A DNA stretch of 64,000 bases, taken from NCBI GenBank assembly GCA_001770855.1, contig MESE01000047.1:1-64000 (forward strand). The letters run 5' to 3'. Below, one piece after another: positions 46,301-55,950 of the stretch (position 1 is the first letter of the stretch; each line of letters opens with the position of its first letter). This DNA comes from Burkholderiales bacterium RIFCSPLOWO2_02_FULL_57_36. Lineage in GTDB: Bacteria > Pseudomonadota > Gammaproteobacteria > Burkholderiales > Burkholderiaceae_D. Made by a program: the position numbers and the translations under genes. The notes beneath the pieces were generated by a model. It did not search any database and was not told where the DNA came from. It worked only from the letters and a program-made list of their open reading frames with translations.

Positions 46301-47398
46301 TCAACCGTCCGCCAATAATCGATGAATTGCTCGCACCTGGTCGATATTGGCCACAAATACATCAACTAGCTCTGGATCAAAATGCAGGCCTTTTTGCTCA
46401 AGGATGTGATTCACCGCCATATCCCATTCCCATGCCGGCTTGTATGACCGCTCCGAGGTAAGCGCATCAAATACATCGGCCAACGCGACGATCCGTGCCT
46501 CCACCGGGATCTCTCTACCCTTTAGTCCGGATGGATAACCGCTGCCGTCATATTTCTCATGATGGCTCTGCGCAATGACCGCAGCCGCCTGCAGGAATCG
46601 TGAAGGACTATCTTTCAGGATTTCATAGCCGATCTGCGGGTGAGCTTTCATGATCAAGGTTTCTTCCGGTGTCAGCCGTCCCTTCTTTTGCAATATCGCG
46701 TCCGGTATCCCGATCTTGCCGATATCATGCATTGGGGCAGCCAATTCGATCGCTTCGACCTGGTCTTCATCCAGGCAGATGGCGCGGGCGATCAACGCAG
46801 AATACATGGCCATCCGTTTCAACTGCGAACCGATCACGGCATGCCTGCGATCGGCGGCACCGGCCAGCCGGAACAATGTGTCCATTTCCCTTAAGCGCAA
46901 GTCGCGCTTCACCTCTTCGATACGCTCCTCCAGCATGCGTGCATGCTTGCTGTTGGCGACGTATTGTTGACGCAGGTTGAGCAGGTTCTGGCATCGAACG
47001 CGGCATTCGGTCGGATCTACGGGTCGAATCAAGTAATCGCTCGCACCGGCTTCGAAGGCACGGTAAAGGACTTCCCGATTACTTACTACGGTGGTCATGA
47101 CGATTGGAAGCTGCTGATAAGAGTAGATGCGCCGTAACTGCCGAATCGTCTCTATCCCATCCATCCCCGGCATCTTGTAGTCGGTCAGCACAAGATCCAG
47201 CGGTGCGCTACGGGCATATTCGATGGCTTCCGTCGCATCGGAAAACATCATGATATTGATTTTTTTATCGATACTCTTGATGACTTCAGCGAGTACCAAG
47301 CGTCCTGTGCTTTGGTCGTCCAGCACCATGACCGTGGGGCTTACGGTACGGAATTGATGCAGTTCGAATACGGGAGCCAATCTTCTCTTCGCAGACAT
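46301..47398 (-). CDS. rpfG: RpfG-type response regulator with variant HD-GYP domain
   Basis: A 365-residue protein with a receiver domain (DD at 27-28, phospho-acceptor D73 in LVLTDYKMPGMDG, K in the RPVD region altered to R) and an HD-GYP domain: MHDIGKIGIPD (H224, D225), KAHPQIGYEIL, SHHEKYDGSGYPSGLKG and ALADVFDALTS. HD-GYP enzymes of this kind hydrolyse cyclic di-GMP when phosphorylated by RpfC. However the opening RDxxTGxH segment reads RRHAVIGSQLKRM, without the Glu and His metal ligands. The ATG at 47398 is preferred over a TTG six codons upstream. Confidence 0.88.
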   Translation of the reverse strand: MSAKRRLAPVFELHQFRTVSPTVMVLDDQSTGRLVLAEVIKSIDKKINIMMFSDATEAIEYARSAPLDLVLTDYKMPGMDGIETIRQLRRIYSYQQLPIVMTTVVSNREVLYRAFEAGASDYLIRPVDPTECRVRCQNLLNLRQQYVANSKHARMLEERIEEVKRDLRLREMDTLFRLAGAADRRHAVIGSQLKRMAMYSALIARAICLDEDQVEAIELAAPMHDIGKIGIPDAILQKKGRLTPEETLIMKAHPQIGYEILKDSPSRFLQAAAVIAQSHHEKYDGSGYPSGLKGREIPVEARIVALADVFDALTSERSYKPAWEWDMAVNHILEQKGLHFDPELVDVFVANIDQVRAIHRLLADG

Positions 47399-47629
47399 GT
47401 TTTCAGGCTCGGGCAATGAAGATTAATAAAGTATGCCGCATTCCCCGGAAACTGTGAAACATTAGTTGCATGAACCCAAGAGATTTATGCCCACCGCACC
47501 GAATCTGGATTGAAGTCGCGACCTTCGGATGTTCATGAACGCCATATCATGATGATGCGAAAAACATAAGTCACAATAGAAGAATCGGTCGGGATAGCGC
47601 TGCCAATTCCACTTGTGCGGTTGCGTTGA

Positions 47630-48250
47630 TCAATAACTGTTCGTCGATCGCGGAGCATCTTCGGCGTCGCCAAGCAATAGACCTTTCAGCTTGGTGTCGG
47701 CAGGTTTTTCACCTAGCCAGATTTTCAGAATCACGTTATAGAAAGCCGGCTCCGGAATGACATCAATGATTTTCTTGTTATTGAGATGAATGTGCGTGCC
47801 GGAGTTTGGAATCCAGTCTATCGTAATGACGTCACCCTTCTTCAACACCGGGATCGAAGCGAACATTTCGCCGAATTTCATCAACGGAGTTATGAGCTTG
47901 GCCCGCTCCGCTCTTTCAGAGTTCTTCTGGATACCGGCCATGAACGATTGTCCGAACTCTTCGTTGCTGACTTCCCTTAACATGACCAGCGTAATGCGCT
48001 TGGATCCGGGTGCCGCGAGAACATCCGGGACGCTTGTTTTTTTTGTATTGAGATACAAACCAGCGACATATACCTTGAAGATCGCCTTGTAGCGGACGCC
48101 TACGCCGTTAAGTCTTATTTCCTGATCGCCGACCTTGACTGCATCTTCAACTTTGACGCCGCTCAGTTCCGCCGCAAAAGCAAATGCAGGCATCAACGAC
48201 GCGGCGCAGGCAATAACGAATGCGCAAATAATGCGAATACCAAAAGTCAT
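47630..48250 (-). CDS. Secreted chalcone-isomerase-like protein
   Basis: A 206-residue protein with a signal peptide ending PAFAFAAEL (about residue 26). The body, GVKVEDAVKVGDQEIRLNGVGVRYKAIFKVYVAGLYL followed by KRITLVMLREVSNEEFGQSF and GDVITIDWIPNSGTHIHLNNK, matches the bacterial chalcone-isomerase-like family, which probably binds fatty acids and lacks proven isomerase activity. GGAG before the ATG at 48250 supports the start. It may be relevant that a fatty-acid signal locus is next door, but no link is shown. Confidence 0.83.
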   Translation of the reverse strand: MTFGIRIICAFVIACAASLMPAFAFAAELSGVKVEDAVKVGDQEIRLNGVGVRYKAIFKVYVAGLYLNTKKTSVPDVLAAPGSKRITLVMLREVSNEEFGQSFMAGIQKNSERAERAKLITPLMKFGEMFASIPVLKKGDVITIDWIPNSGTHIHLNNKKIIDVIPEPAFYNVILKIWLGEKPADTKLKGLLLGDAEDAPRSTNSY

Positions 48251-48412
48251 ATCATCTCCAGAAAACATCAATGGGGTTTCATACGGAAGCAAAAAATAGA
48301 ACGATCGTTTTATTTCCTAACTTCAAGAGTAAAGAAAGCGCCTGTATTGTGCAATCTAAACAACTACTATTTTTTGCCAGTATTGAGCCTGCAATGATCG
48401 AATGCCCGACGA

Positions 48413-48447
48413 TAAAAAAACCGCCGGTCCGGTCGAACCAGCGGTTT
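48413..48447 (-). terminator. Terminator of the dnaJ transcript, displaced by an insertion
   Basis: On the minus strand an 11-bp stem (AAACCGCTGGT with ACCGGCGGTTT, one G-U pair) and an 8-base loop are followed by TTTTTTT. It would normally stand close to the dnaJ stop but is separated from it by the 158-bp MITE-like element. Confidence 0.87.
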
Positions 48448-48494
48448 CAGAGCTTCGACAGATCTTTCCAATATTTTTATGCCGACGGCACTAA

Positions 48495-48652
48495 GGGCTC
48501 GCGCAGCAATAAGTTAGGCAATTTTGCTGGCCGTACCGGGCGCGCTGCCGCGTTGTCCGTCGCTAGCAGTGCTCGCACTGCGTCGCGCCGTACGCCTTGC
48601 AGTGCATCCCGCCACGACCGCCAAATGACCTAACTTATTACTGCACGGGCCC
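48495..48652. mobile_element. 158-bp MITE-like element with terminal inverted repeats
   Basis: The left end begins GGGCTCGCGCAGCAATAAGT (48495) and the right end, read inward from 48652, is GGGCCCGTGCAGTAATAAGT; about 27 of the first 32 bases agree. TAA stands directly outside both ends (48492-48494, 48653-48655), as a 3-bp target duplication of the TNA kind made by some IS5-family elements. No transposase gene is inside; the interior is GC-rich and can fold (CACTGC ... GCAGTG). Confidence 0.8.
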
Positions 48653-48673
48653 TAAGCCGTACGCATTTTGAAC

Positions 48674-49807
48674 TTATTCGAAAAATTCTTTGACCTTGTC
48701 TTTCCATGATTTGCTTTGCGGGCTGTGTTTGGCGCCGCCTTCGCTGGTAAGCTGCTCGAATTCGCGCAACATTTCCTTTTGCCTTTCGGTTAGCTTGACT
48801 GGCGTTTCAACCACAACATGACAGAACAGATCGCCCGCATAGCCCGATCGCACACCTTTGATGCCTTTGCTGCGCAGGCGGAATGTCTTGCCGGATTGCG
48901 TTCCGTCCGGAATCGTGAAGGACACCTTGCCGCTCAAGGTAGGCACTTCGATTTCACCGCCGAGCGCGGCTTTGGCAAATGAAATCGGCATCTCGCAATG
49001 CAGATCGTCCCCCTCGCGCTGAAATACCGGATGCGGCTTGATATGGATTTCGACATACAAGTCGCCCGGCGGCCCGCCATTCATGCCGGGCTCGCCATTG
49101 CCGGACGAGCGGATTCGCATTCCATCGTCGATGCCGGCCGGAATCTTGACTTCGAGTGTCTTGTTGCGTTTGATCCGCCCTGCGCCATTGCAAGTCGTGC
49201 AAGGATCAGGAACCACCTTGCCGCTGCCATGGCATTTCGGACATGTCTGCTGAATGCTGAAAAATCCCTGCTGCATGCGAACCTGGCCATGACCGCCGCA
49301 CGTCGGACAGGTGGTCGGTGAGGTTCCGGGCTTGGCGCCCGACCCGTGACAAACATCACATCCATCCCATGACGGTACGCGGATAGTGGTATCAAATCCG
49401 TTGGCGGCTTGTTCCAGCGAGATTTCAAGGTTGTAGCGCAAATCAGCGCCTCGATATACTTGCGGCCCGCCGCGTCCGCCACCGGCACGTCCGCCACTGA
49501 AAATATCACCAAAAATATCGCCGAACGCGTCCGCAAAACCACCTGCATTGCCGCCGAAGCCGCCTGCGCCACCCATATTCGGATCCACGCCGGCATGTCC
49601 GTAACGGTCATACGCATCTTTCTTTTGCGGGTCGGACAACATTTCGTAGGCTTCCTTGGCCTCTTTGAACTTGTCTTCGGAACCTTTGCTATCCGGATTG
49701 CGATCCGGATGATATTTCATTGCGAGTTTGCGATATGCCTTCTTGATTTCTTCGTCAGAGGCATTTTTTCCTACACCCAGTACTTCGTAAAAATCACGCT
49801 TCGCCAT
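48674..49807 (-). CDS. dnaJ: Chaperone DnaJ
   Basis: A 377-residue full-length DnaJ: J domain with [12 protein letters not shown] (HPD near 33-35), a Gly/Phe-rich region ([19 protein letters not shown]), four CxxCxGxG zinc repeats ([32 protein letters not shown]) and the C-terminal substrate domain. It brings substrates to DnaK and triggers its ATPase. It follows dnaK after a 268-bp gap containing a terminator-like hairpin. Confidence 0.97.
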   Translation of the reverse strand: MAKRDFYEVLGVGKNASDEEIKKAYRKLAMKYHPDRNPDSKGSEDKFKEAKEAYEMLSDPQKKDAYDRYGHAGVDPNMGGAGGFGGNAGGFADAFGDIFGDIFSGGRAGGGRGGPQVYRGADLRYNLEISLEQAANGFDTTIRVPSWDGCDVCHGSGAKPGTSPTTCPTCGGHGQVRMQQGFFSIQQTCPKCHGSGKVVPDPCTTCNGAGRIKRNKTLEVKIPAGIDDGMRIRSSGNGEPGMNGGPPGDLYVEIHIKPHPVFQREGDDLHCEMPISFAKAALGGEIEVPTLSGKVSFTIPDGTQSGKTFRLRSKGIKGVRSGYAGDLFCHVVVETPVKLTERQKEMLREFEQLTSEGGAKHSPQSKSWKDKVKEFFE

Positions 49808-49993
49808 ATTGTCGGAACCTTGTTATCGAGATAGTTATGAGCCGCCTTGCGAATTGCGTAGGAACTAGCGGCGACCGTATATCGTGCGTAAAACGTCAAA
49901 TCCGGGGAATCCCAATCCAGCCTTCACTGTTAGGGCTTTCCCGACTCGGCGTCGAATCCATCCGCATAAACAATTCATAACATGCTCACTACG

Positions 49994-50040
49994 AAAAACG
50001 CCGAGCCGGAGGCTGCATGGCAGCAGCTCCAACTCGGCGG
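49994..50040 (-). terminator. Hairpin between dnaK and dnaJ
   Basis: CGCCGAG (49999) pairs with CTCGGCG (50033), with inner GGCTGC/GCAGC pairing; on the minus strand TTTTTCG follows. It likely stops or attenuates the grpE-dnaK transcript before dnaJ. The remaining ~190 bp before dnaJ show no gene. Confidence 0.8.
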
Positions 50041-50075
50041 GTCATTACGGCGCAGACCGTATGACTGGGAATACC

Positions 50076-52022
50076 TTACTTGTCTTTAACTTCTTTAAAG
50101 TCCGCATCCACAACATCGTCTTCCTTCGACCTGGCTTCAGATGCATCCGCCGCACCGCCGCCGGGGGTCTCTGCCGATGCGCCCGCAGCCTGCTGCGCCT
50201 GCATGTCCGCATACATTTTTTCACCGAGCTTTTGCGCCGCGGCCGACAACGCGGCAACCTTGGCGTCGATTTCGGATTTGTCGTTTCCTTTCAAGGCAGT
50301 TTCCAGATCCTTGATCGCTGCCTCGATTTTTTCCTTCTCACCGCTGTCGAGCTTGTCGCCATATTCGCTCAACGACTTGCGGGTGGAATGCACCAGTGCA
50401 TCGCCTTGATTGTGCGCTTCGGCCACTTCTCTCAAGCGCCGATCTTCTTCGGCATTGGCTTCGGCATCCCGCACCATCTTTTGAATCTCTTCCTCGGTCA
50501 AGCCGGAATTGGCCTTGATGGTAATCTTGTTTTCCTTGCCGGTCGCCTTGTCCTTGGCGCTGACATGCAGAATGCCGTTGGCATCGATATCGAAGGTCAC
50601 TTCGATCTGCGGCGTGCCGCGCTGTGCCGGCGGAATGCCTTCCAGGTTGAACTCGCCCAGGCTCTTGTTGCCGACCGCCATTTCACGCTCGCCCTGATAC
50701 ACCTTGATCGTCACCGCAGGCTGATTGTCGTCTGCCGTCGAGAATACCTGACTGAACTTGGTCGGAATGGTGGTATTTTTCTGGATCATCTTGGTCATCA
50801 CGCCGCCCAGCGTTTCAATACCGAGCGACAGAGGCGTCACGTCCAGCAACAGCAAATCCTTGCGCTCTCCGGACAACACCGAACCCTGGATTGCGGCGCC
50901 CACAGCGACCGCCTCATCGGGATTGACGTCCTTGCGCGGATCCTTGCCGAAGAATTCCTTGACCTTGTCCTGTACCTTGGGCATGCGTGACATGCCGCCA
51001 ACCAGAATGATGTCGTCGATATCCGATACCTTGACGCCCGCATCCTTGATCGCGATACGGCATGGCTCGATGGTTCTGGAGATCAAATCCTCCACCAGCG
51101 ATTCGAGCTTGGCGCGTGTCATCTTCATGTTCAAGTGAACCGGCGCGCCGTTGGCCATGGCGATATACGGCTCATTGATCTCGGTTTGCTGCGATGAAGA
51201 CAGTTCGATTTTTGCGCGCTCGGCGGAAGCCTTGATGCGCTGCAGGGCAATCGCATCCTTGCTCAAATCCAGGCCATTGATTTTCCGGAATTCATCAATG
51301 ATGTAATCGATGATGCGCTGATCGAAGTCTTCTCCGCCCAGGAACGTGTCGCCATTGGTGGACAGCACTTCAAACTGCATTTCGCCATCGACATCGGCGA
51401 TTTCGATGATCGAAATATCGAAGGTGCCGCCGCCCAGGTCGTATACCGCGATCTTGCGGTCACCCTTGCCGGTCTTGTCCAAGCCGAATGCCAGCGCCGC
51501 GGCGGTCGGTTCATTGATGATGCGCTTGACGTCCAGGCCGGCGATGCGGCCGGCGTCCTTGGTTGCCTGACGCTGCGAATCATTGAAATATGCAGGTACC
51601 GTGATCACGGCTTCGGTCACTTCTTCGCCGAGATAATCTTCGGCGGTTTTTTTCATCTTGCGCAAAACTTCGGCGGAAATCTGCGGAGGCGCGAGCTTTT
51701 TGTCGCGTACCGATATCCATGCGTCGCTATTGTCCGCCTTGATGATCTGATAGGGCATCATGGCGATGTCTTTTTGCACTTCTTTTTCTTCGAACTTGCG
51801 GCCGATCAGTCGCTTGACTGCGTACAGCGTGTTCTTCGGATTGGTGACCGCCTGGCGTTTTGCCGGCGCGCCAACCAGAATCTCGCCATCGTCCTGATAC
51901 GCGATGACAGACGGCGTGGTGCGCGCGCCTTCGGAATTTTCAATTACCTTTGGCTGGCCGCCCTCCATGATTGCGACGCAGGAATTGGTGGTGCCCAAGT
52001 CGATGCCGATAATTCTGCCCAT
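50076..52022 (-). CDS. dnaK: Chaperone DnaK (Hsp70)
   Basis: A 648-residue Hsp70: [18 protein letters not shown] at the N-terminus, [48 protein letters not shown] and [16 protein letters not shown], then the substrate domain and a lid ending in an acidic tail ([17 protein letters not shown]). It lies 94 bp downstream of grpE. Confidence 0.98.
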   Translation of the reverse strand: MGRIIGIDLGTTNSCVAIMEGGQPKVIENSEGARTTPSVIAYQDDGEILVGAPAKRQAVTNPKNTLYAVKRLIGRKFEEKEVQKDIAMMPYQIIKADNSDAWISVRDKKLAPPQISAEVLRKMKKTAEDYLGEEVTEAVITVPAYFNDSQRQATKDAGRIAGLDVKRIINEPTAAALAFGLDKTGKGDRKIAVYDLGGGTFDISIIEIADVDGEMQFEVLSTNGDTFLGGEDFDQRIIDYIIDEFRKINGLDLSKDAIALQRIKASAERAKIELSSSQQTEINEPYIAMANGAPVHLNMKMTRAKLESLVEDLISRTIEPCRIAIKDAGVKVSDIDDIILVGGMSRMPKVQDKVKEFFGKDPRKDVNPDEAVAVGAAIQGSVLSGERKDLLLLDVTPLSLGIETLGGVMTKMIQKNTTIPTKFSQVFSTADDNQPAVTIKVYQGEREMAVGNKSLGEFNLEGIPPAQRGTPQIEVTFDIDANGILHVSAKDKATGKENKITIKANSGLTEEEIQKMVRDAEANAEEDRRLREVAEAHNQGDALVHSTRKSLSEYGDKLDSGEKEKIEAAIKDLETALKGNDKSEIDAKVAALSAAAQKLGEKMYADMQAQQAAGASAETPGGGAADASEARSKEDDVVDADFKEVKDK

Positions 52023-52116
52023 GATTACTTTCCTTTAATAACTGAATAACTGAATCTCGAATGCTTTAAATATGCGGTGAAAAGCATCTCTTTCAAGAAC
52101 TTTTTGAAGTCTTGTT

Positions 52117-52683
52117 TCAAGAAGTTTTTTCCTGCGACACCGTTACCAATGCCGGGCGTAACAACCGATCGGCGATCATGTAGCCTTTTTGCAGCACCGT
52201 GACGATCGTATTGGCGTCCTGCTCAGCGGGCACCATGGAAATAGCCTGGTGTTTCATCGGATCGAGTTTTTCCCCTGCTTCAGGAGATATCTCCATCAAC
52301 CGATTTTTCTCAAAGGCGGATGATAACTGTTTCAGCGTCATCTCAACGCCCTCTTTGAGCGATTCAACGGAAGGTGTCTCGACCTTCAGTGCCATTTCCA
52401 GACTGTCCTTTACCGGGACCAGTGCCTCGGCAAAGCTTTCAATTGCGAATTTATGCGCGCGAGCAATGTCTTCCTGGGCGCGCCGACGCATATTCTCCGC
52501 TTCCGCCTTTGCGCGCAAGAAAGCATCCTGCATTTCCGCAGCGCGGGATTCCGCCGCAGCCAGCTTTTCCGCCAGCCCCGGCTCTTGAGACGATGATTCA
52601 ATGTCCGGAACCGGCGCCTCGGTTACCTGCTCGGCCTGGTTGCCTCGTACTTCCTGCTCGGTTTGTTTCTCCTGGTCTCGCAT
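52117..52683 (-). CDS. grpE: Nucleotide exchange factor GrpE
   Basis: A 188-residue protein with an acidic, disordered N-terminus, a long helix around [33 protein letters not shown] and a C-terminal beta domain ([44 protein letters not shown]). It exchanges ADP on DnaK and acts as a thermosensor. The ATG at 52683 has GGAG eight bases upstream; a GTG one codon before is possible. A sigma-32 promoter is close upstream. Confidence 0.96.
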   Translation of the reverse strand: MRDQEKQTEQEVRGNQAEQVTEAPVPDIESSSQEPGLAEKLAAAESRAAEMQDAFLRAKAEAENMRRRAQEDIARAHKFAIESFAEALVPVKDSLEMALKVETPSVESLKEGVEMTLKQLSSAFEKNRLMEISPEAGEKLDPMKHQAISMVPAEQDANTIVTVLQKGYMIADRLLRPALVTVSQEKTS

Positions 52684-52730
52684 CACAAAGTCTCCAACGA
52701 TATCAATAACTTACTTTCACTGTTGCAAAC

Positions 52731-52758
52731 AAATGGGGATATCCGATCTGATTTCAAG
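52731..52758 (-). promoter_or_regulatory. Sigma-32 heat-shock promoter of grpE-dnaK
   Basis: On the minus strand CTTGAAA (-35, 52752-52758) is followed after 13 bases by CCCCATTT (-10, 52731-52738), practically the RpoH consensus. Transcription would start some 35-45 bases before the grpE ATG. No CIRCE operator (TTAGCACTC-N9-GAGTGCTAA) is present, so HrcA probably does not control this operon. Confidence 0.92.
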
Positions 52759-52919
52759 AGGAATCTACGCTCAGCCTGTTATTGCAATGAATCAACAGGT
52801 TATGTCTTGTTACAACCTTTACCGTTCATGAAATTTATTTCTGCAGGGAGGGTTCTACTATTGTGTCGAGAAACGGGGTACCGGCGAATGGAACTCTGAA
52901 CAGCTAGAGAAAGAACACC

Positions 52920-53030
52920 ATGAAATTGCCGCTTATTTCAGTCACGATCGTAGCCTATACCGTACTTGCAGCGTTCTGGATTTGCTATGCCGGCCTGGCT
53001 TCGACATTTAGATCCGGGGCGCCTTTTTAG
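52920..53030 (+). CDS. Possible 36-residue single-span membrane protein
   Basis: ATG at 52920 opens a 36-codon frame reading MKLPLISVTIVAYTVLAAFW then ICYAGLASTFRSGAPF and a TAG. It has one strongly hydrophobic helix (residues 4-26) and a short positive tail, the make-up of real small membrane proteins. The ribosome site (AGAGAAAGAACACC) is only moderate. It lies in the gap between the divergently oriented grpE promoter and hemH end. No family is recognised; chance cannot be excluded. Confidence 0.4.
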   Translation: MKLPLISVTIVAYTVLAAFWICYAGLASTFRSGAPF

Positions 53031-53059
53031 GCACGGGCGTCTTCAGATGCCGCGACATG

Positions 53060-54166
53060 TCATCTTTGCGCGCCGAGCCGGCGCGCTTCCGAACGCCCAA
53101 TGGTTGCCTCCCGTTGCTGTATTTCACGCGCCGCGGCAGTCATGCTTGTCGGCCAACCGAGCATGTGCTGTTCTGCAATTTCCGCCAAGGCGCTGATCCA
53201 CGCCGGCGATTCATTCAGGCACGGAATGTAATGAAATTCCTTCCCTCCGGCGGTCAGGAAGTCGCGCCTGCCCTCCATATCGATTTCTTCCAACGTCTCA
53301 AGGCAGTCGCCGACGAATCCCGGGCACATTACGTCAACCCGCTTTATTCCTTTTTTCGCAAGGCTTTGCAGCGTGGGCGCCGTATAAGGCTGCAGCCATT
53401 CCGCCTTGCCGAGCCGCGATTGAAACGTAACCATGTACTGATCCTCGGAAAGCCCCAACTGCCTGGCCAGGAGCCGTGCGGTTTTATGGCATTCGCAGTG
53501 GTACGGATCGCCAAGCAATAATGCGCGCTTCGGTACGCCGTGAAAGCTCATTACCAGCTTGTCCGGCCTGCCATGCATTGTCCAGTAAGCAAGTACTGAC
53601 TCTTTAAGCGCCTGGATATAGCCGTCATGATCGTGATAATGTTTTACGATGCGCAGCTCCGGCATGTTGCGCACGCCGGCGTAATGACTGAATACGGCAT
53701 CAAAAGTCGAAGCCGACGTGGAACTGGAGTACTGAGGATAGGCAGGCAAAACCAGAATACGCTCGCAACCATCAGCCTTCAACTTTCCTAGCACTTGCGG
53801 CAACGACGGATTGCCGTAGCGCATGGCATAAGCGACCTGCACATCATGCCCGCGTTGGCCGAGATAGCCGCGCAACAGCAACGCCTGTTTTTCAGTATGT
53901 ATCCGCAACGGCGACCCTTCAGCACTCCAGATCGACGCGTATTTTTGCGCTGACTTTCCGGAACGGAACGGCAGGATAAGGCCATGCAGGATAAGCCACC
54001 AGATTGCCCTGGGAATTTCGACCACGCGCGGATCGGACAGGAACTGTTTCAGATAGGGCCGTACCGCAGCGGCGGTCGGTGCGTCGGGAGTACCGAGGTT
54101 GACGAACACGATCGCCGTTTTGGCGACGGTGCCGTGTGTATGGTCGGGTTCTTTGGCAAAACGCAT
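53060..54166 (-). CDS. hemH: Ferrochelatase
   Basis: A 368-residue Hem[21 protein letters not shown] at the N-terminus, [20 protein letters not shown] with the metal-binding His, and [15 protein letters not shown] with the catalytic Glu. It inserts iron into protoporphyrin IX. The ATG at 54166 ([12 protein letters not shown], preceded by AGGA) is chosen; the long upstream extension would run into recN. It lies 40 bp after recN. Confidence 0.95.
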   Translation of the reverse strand: MRFAKEPDHTHGTVAKTAIVFVNLGTPDAPTAAAVRPYLKQFLSDPRVVEIPRAIWWLILHGLILPFRSGKSAQKYASIWSAEGSPLRIHTEKQALLLRGYLGQRGHDVQVAYAMRYGNPSLPQVLGKLKADGCERILVLPAYPQYSSSTSASTFDAVFSHYAGVRNMPELRIVKHYHDHDGYIQALKESVLAYWTMHGRPDKLVMSFHGVPKRALLLGDPYHCECHKTARLLARQLGLSEDQYMVTFQSRLGKAEWLQPYTAPTLQSLAKKGIKRVDVMCPGFVGDCLETLEEIDMEGRRDFLTAGGKEFHYIPCLNESPAWISALAEIAEQHMLGWPTSMTAAAREIQQREATIGRSEARRLGAQR

Positions 54167-54206
54167 TTTTCCTACCGATCCTTTTCTATCCCGGCCGTCC
54201 TGAATG

Positions 54207-55856
54207 TCAGGATGCGAGTAATTCCCGCGCATGCTTGCGCGTGATTGCAGTGATTTCCAGCCCGCCAAGCATGCGTGCGATTTCCTCGATGCGAGCTTTT
54301 GCATCAAGCGAGTCGATGCGCGACACGGTCTTGCCGTCCATGCCGAGTTTGCTGACCTGAAAATGCCGATTTGCCTGGCTTGCCACCTGCGGCAAATGCG
54401 TCACACAGAGCACTTGCCGATTCTGCCCTAGACGTTTGAGCAATCGCCCGACAACTTCGGCCACACCGCCGCCGATGCCGCTGTCCACCTCATCGAAAAT
54501 CAGCGTCGGCGTTGCCGTGGCGCTCGACGTGATGACGGAAATCGCCAACGCAATGCGCGCCAGTTCGCCGCCCGACGCAACTTTTGCCAGTGGGCGCGGA
54601 ATTGTGCCGGCATGGCCGGCAACCAGAAATTCTATTTGTTCCAGACCGTAGCCGGCCGGCTCGCAAGCGTTCAAGGCAATCTCAAAGCGCCCCCCTGCCA
54701 TGCTCAAATCCTGCATCGCCGCGGTGACCGCAGCGCTCAAGGCCTTGGCCGCTTTGGTGCGCGCCTTGGACAGCTTTTGCGCAGCGCTCATATACGCTGA
54801 CTTCAGCTTGTCTTCCTGCTCCCGCAGCGCGTCCAGATCGCTCGCATCCGCCAATTGCCGCAACTGGGCCGACAACGATTCGAATTCCTGCGGCAGGTCC
54901 TCCGGCGCAACCCGGAATTTTCGCGCGGTTGAATGGATTGCTTCCAGGCGCGTCTCGACTTCGCGCAGACGTGCCGGATCGAGTTCGACCCGGCTCAAGT
55001 AATCGTTGAGTGAATAAACCGCTTCCTGCAACTGGATCTGCGCCGGTTCCAACGCTTCCAGCACCGGCTTCAATGCATCGTCGATATCGGCCAATTTACC
55101 GAGTTTCTGGTTCAGCGCAGCCAAGCGCGACAGGATGGGACTGTCGTCGGACTCGGAAATCACCGTCAGCGCTTCCTGCGCGCCCTCGATCAGGCTCGCC
55201 GCATGCGACAGGCGGCTGTGCTCGTTGGCTATTTCAGACCATTCGCCCGGTTTAACCGCCAATTTTTCCAGTTCGCCCACTTGCCATTCGAGCCGCTCGC
55301 GCTCCAGCAGCACGCTCTTTGCGTCGGTTTCGAATTCTTCGCGCTGCCTGGCTACCGCGCGCCAGGTCTTGTAGGCGCTCGCGACCGCCCTGGCATCATC
55401 CTGCAAACCGGCCTGACTATCGAGCAGCACGCGCTGCGCATCGGTTTTGAGCAGCGATTGATGCGCGTGCTGGCCATGGATATCGACCAGCAACTCGCCC
55501 AGATCACGCAATTGTGCTGCTGTCGCCGCAATGCCGTTGATGAATGCCTTGGAGCGGCCTGCATTATCGATCACGCGACGCAACAGCACACCGCCTTCAT
55601 CGTTGGCAAATTCGTTTGCCGCGAGCCAGGCGTCGGCTTCATTGCCAGTGGCGAATTCGGCGGTAATGTCGGTTTTGCCGGCGCCGTCACGCACCACGCT
55701 GGCGTCGCCACGGCCGCCCAGCGCAAGCGCGAGCGCATCGATCAGGATCGATTTTCCCGCGCCGGTTTCGCCGGTAAACACCGTGAAGCCGGGCGTGAGC
55801 TCGAGTTCGATTGCGTCGACGATAACGAAGTCATGAATGGAAAGTGTGCGCAGCAT
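54207..55856 (-). CDS. recN: DNA repair protein RecN
   Basis: A 549-residue SMC-like ATPase: [25 protein letters not shown] is Walker A, a central coiled coil spans about 160-380, and [13 protein letters not shown] (signature) with [15 protein letters not shown] (Walker B) is near the end. RecN acts in double-strand break repair. It lies 94 bp downstream of nadK. The gap has no convincing LexA box; the nearest, at 55885-55899, is one base short. Confidence 0.95.
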   Translation of the reverse strand: MLRTLSIHDFVIVDAIELELTPGFTVFTGETGAGKSILIDALALALGGRGDASVVRDGAGKTDITAEFATGNEADAWLAANEFANDEGGVLLRRVIDNAGRSKAFINGIAATAAQLRDLGELLVDIHGQHAHQSLLKTDAQRVLLDSQAGLQDDARAVASAYKTWRAVARQREEFETDAKSVLLERERLEWQVGELEKLAVKPGEWSEIANEHSRLSHAASLIEGAQEALTVISESDDSPILSRLAALNQKLGKLADIDDALKPVLEALEPAQIQLQEAVYSLNDYLSRVELDPARLREVETRLEAIHSTARKFRVAPEDLPQEFESLSAQLRQLADASDLDALREQEDKLKSAYMSAAQKLSKARTKAAKALSAAVTAAMQDLSMAGGRFEIALNACEPAGYGLEQIEFLVAGHAGTIPRPLAKVASGGELARIALAISVITSSATATPTLIFDEVDSGIGGGVAEVVGRLLKRLGQNRQVLCVTHLPQVASQANRHFQVSKLGMDGKTVSRIDSLDAKARIEEIARMLGGLEITAITRKHARELLAS

Positions 55857-55950
55857 CTGGATTGAGTTTCCATGCGACTCGCCTGGTATATCGTCAGGAC
55901 GTTGCCGCGTTTGAATTGGAGCCGTGCTCGATCGTTGAGCAAAAAAGAAA

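Noticed and set aside
55885-55899. LexA-like CTG...CAG sequence upstream of recN
   Set aside because: The distance is one base short (CTG-N9-CAG) and the CTGT/ACAG ends are not both present, so it does not meet the consensus that the recA box fulfils.
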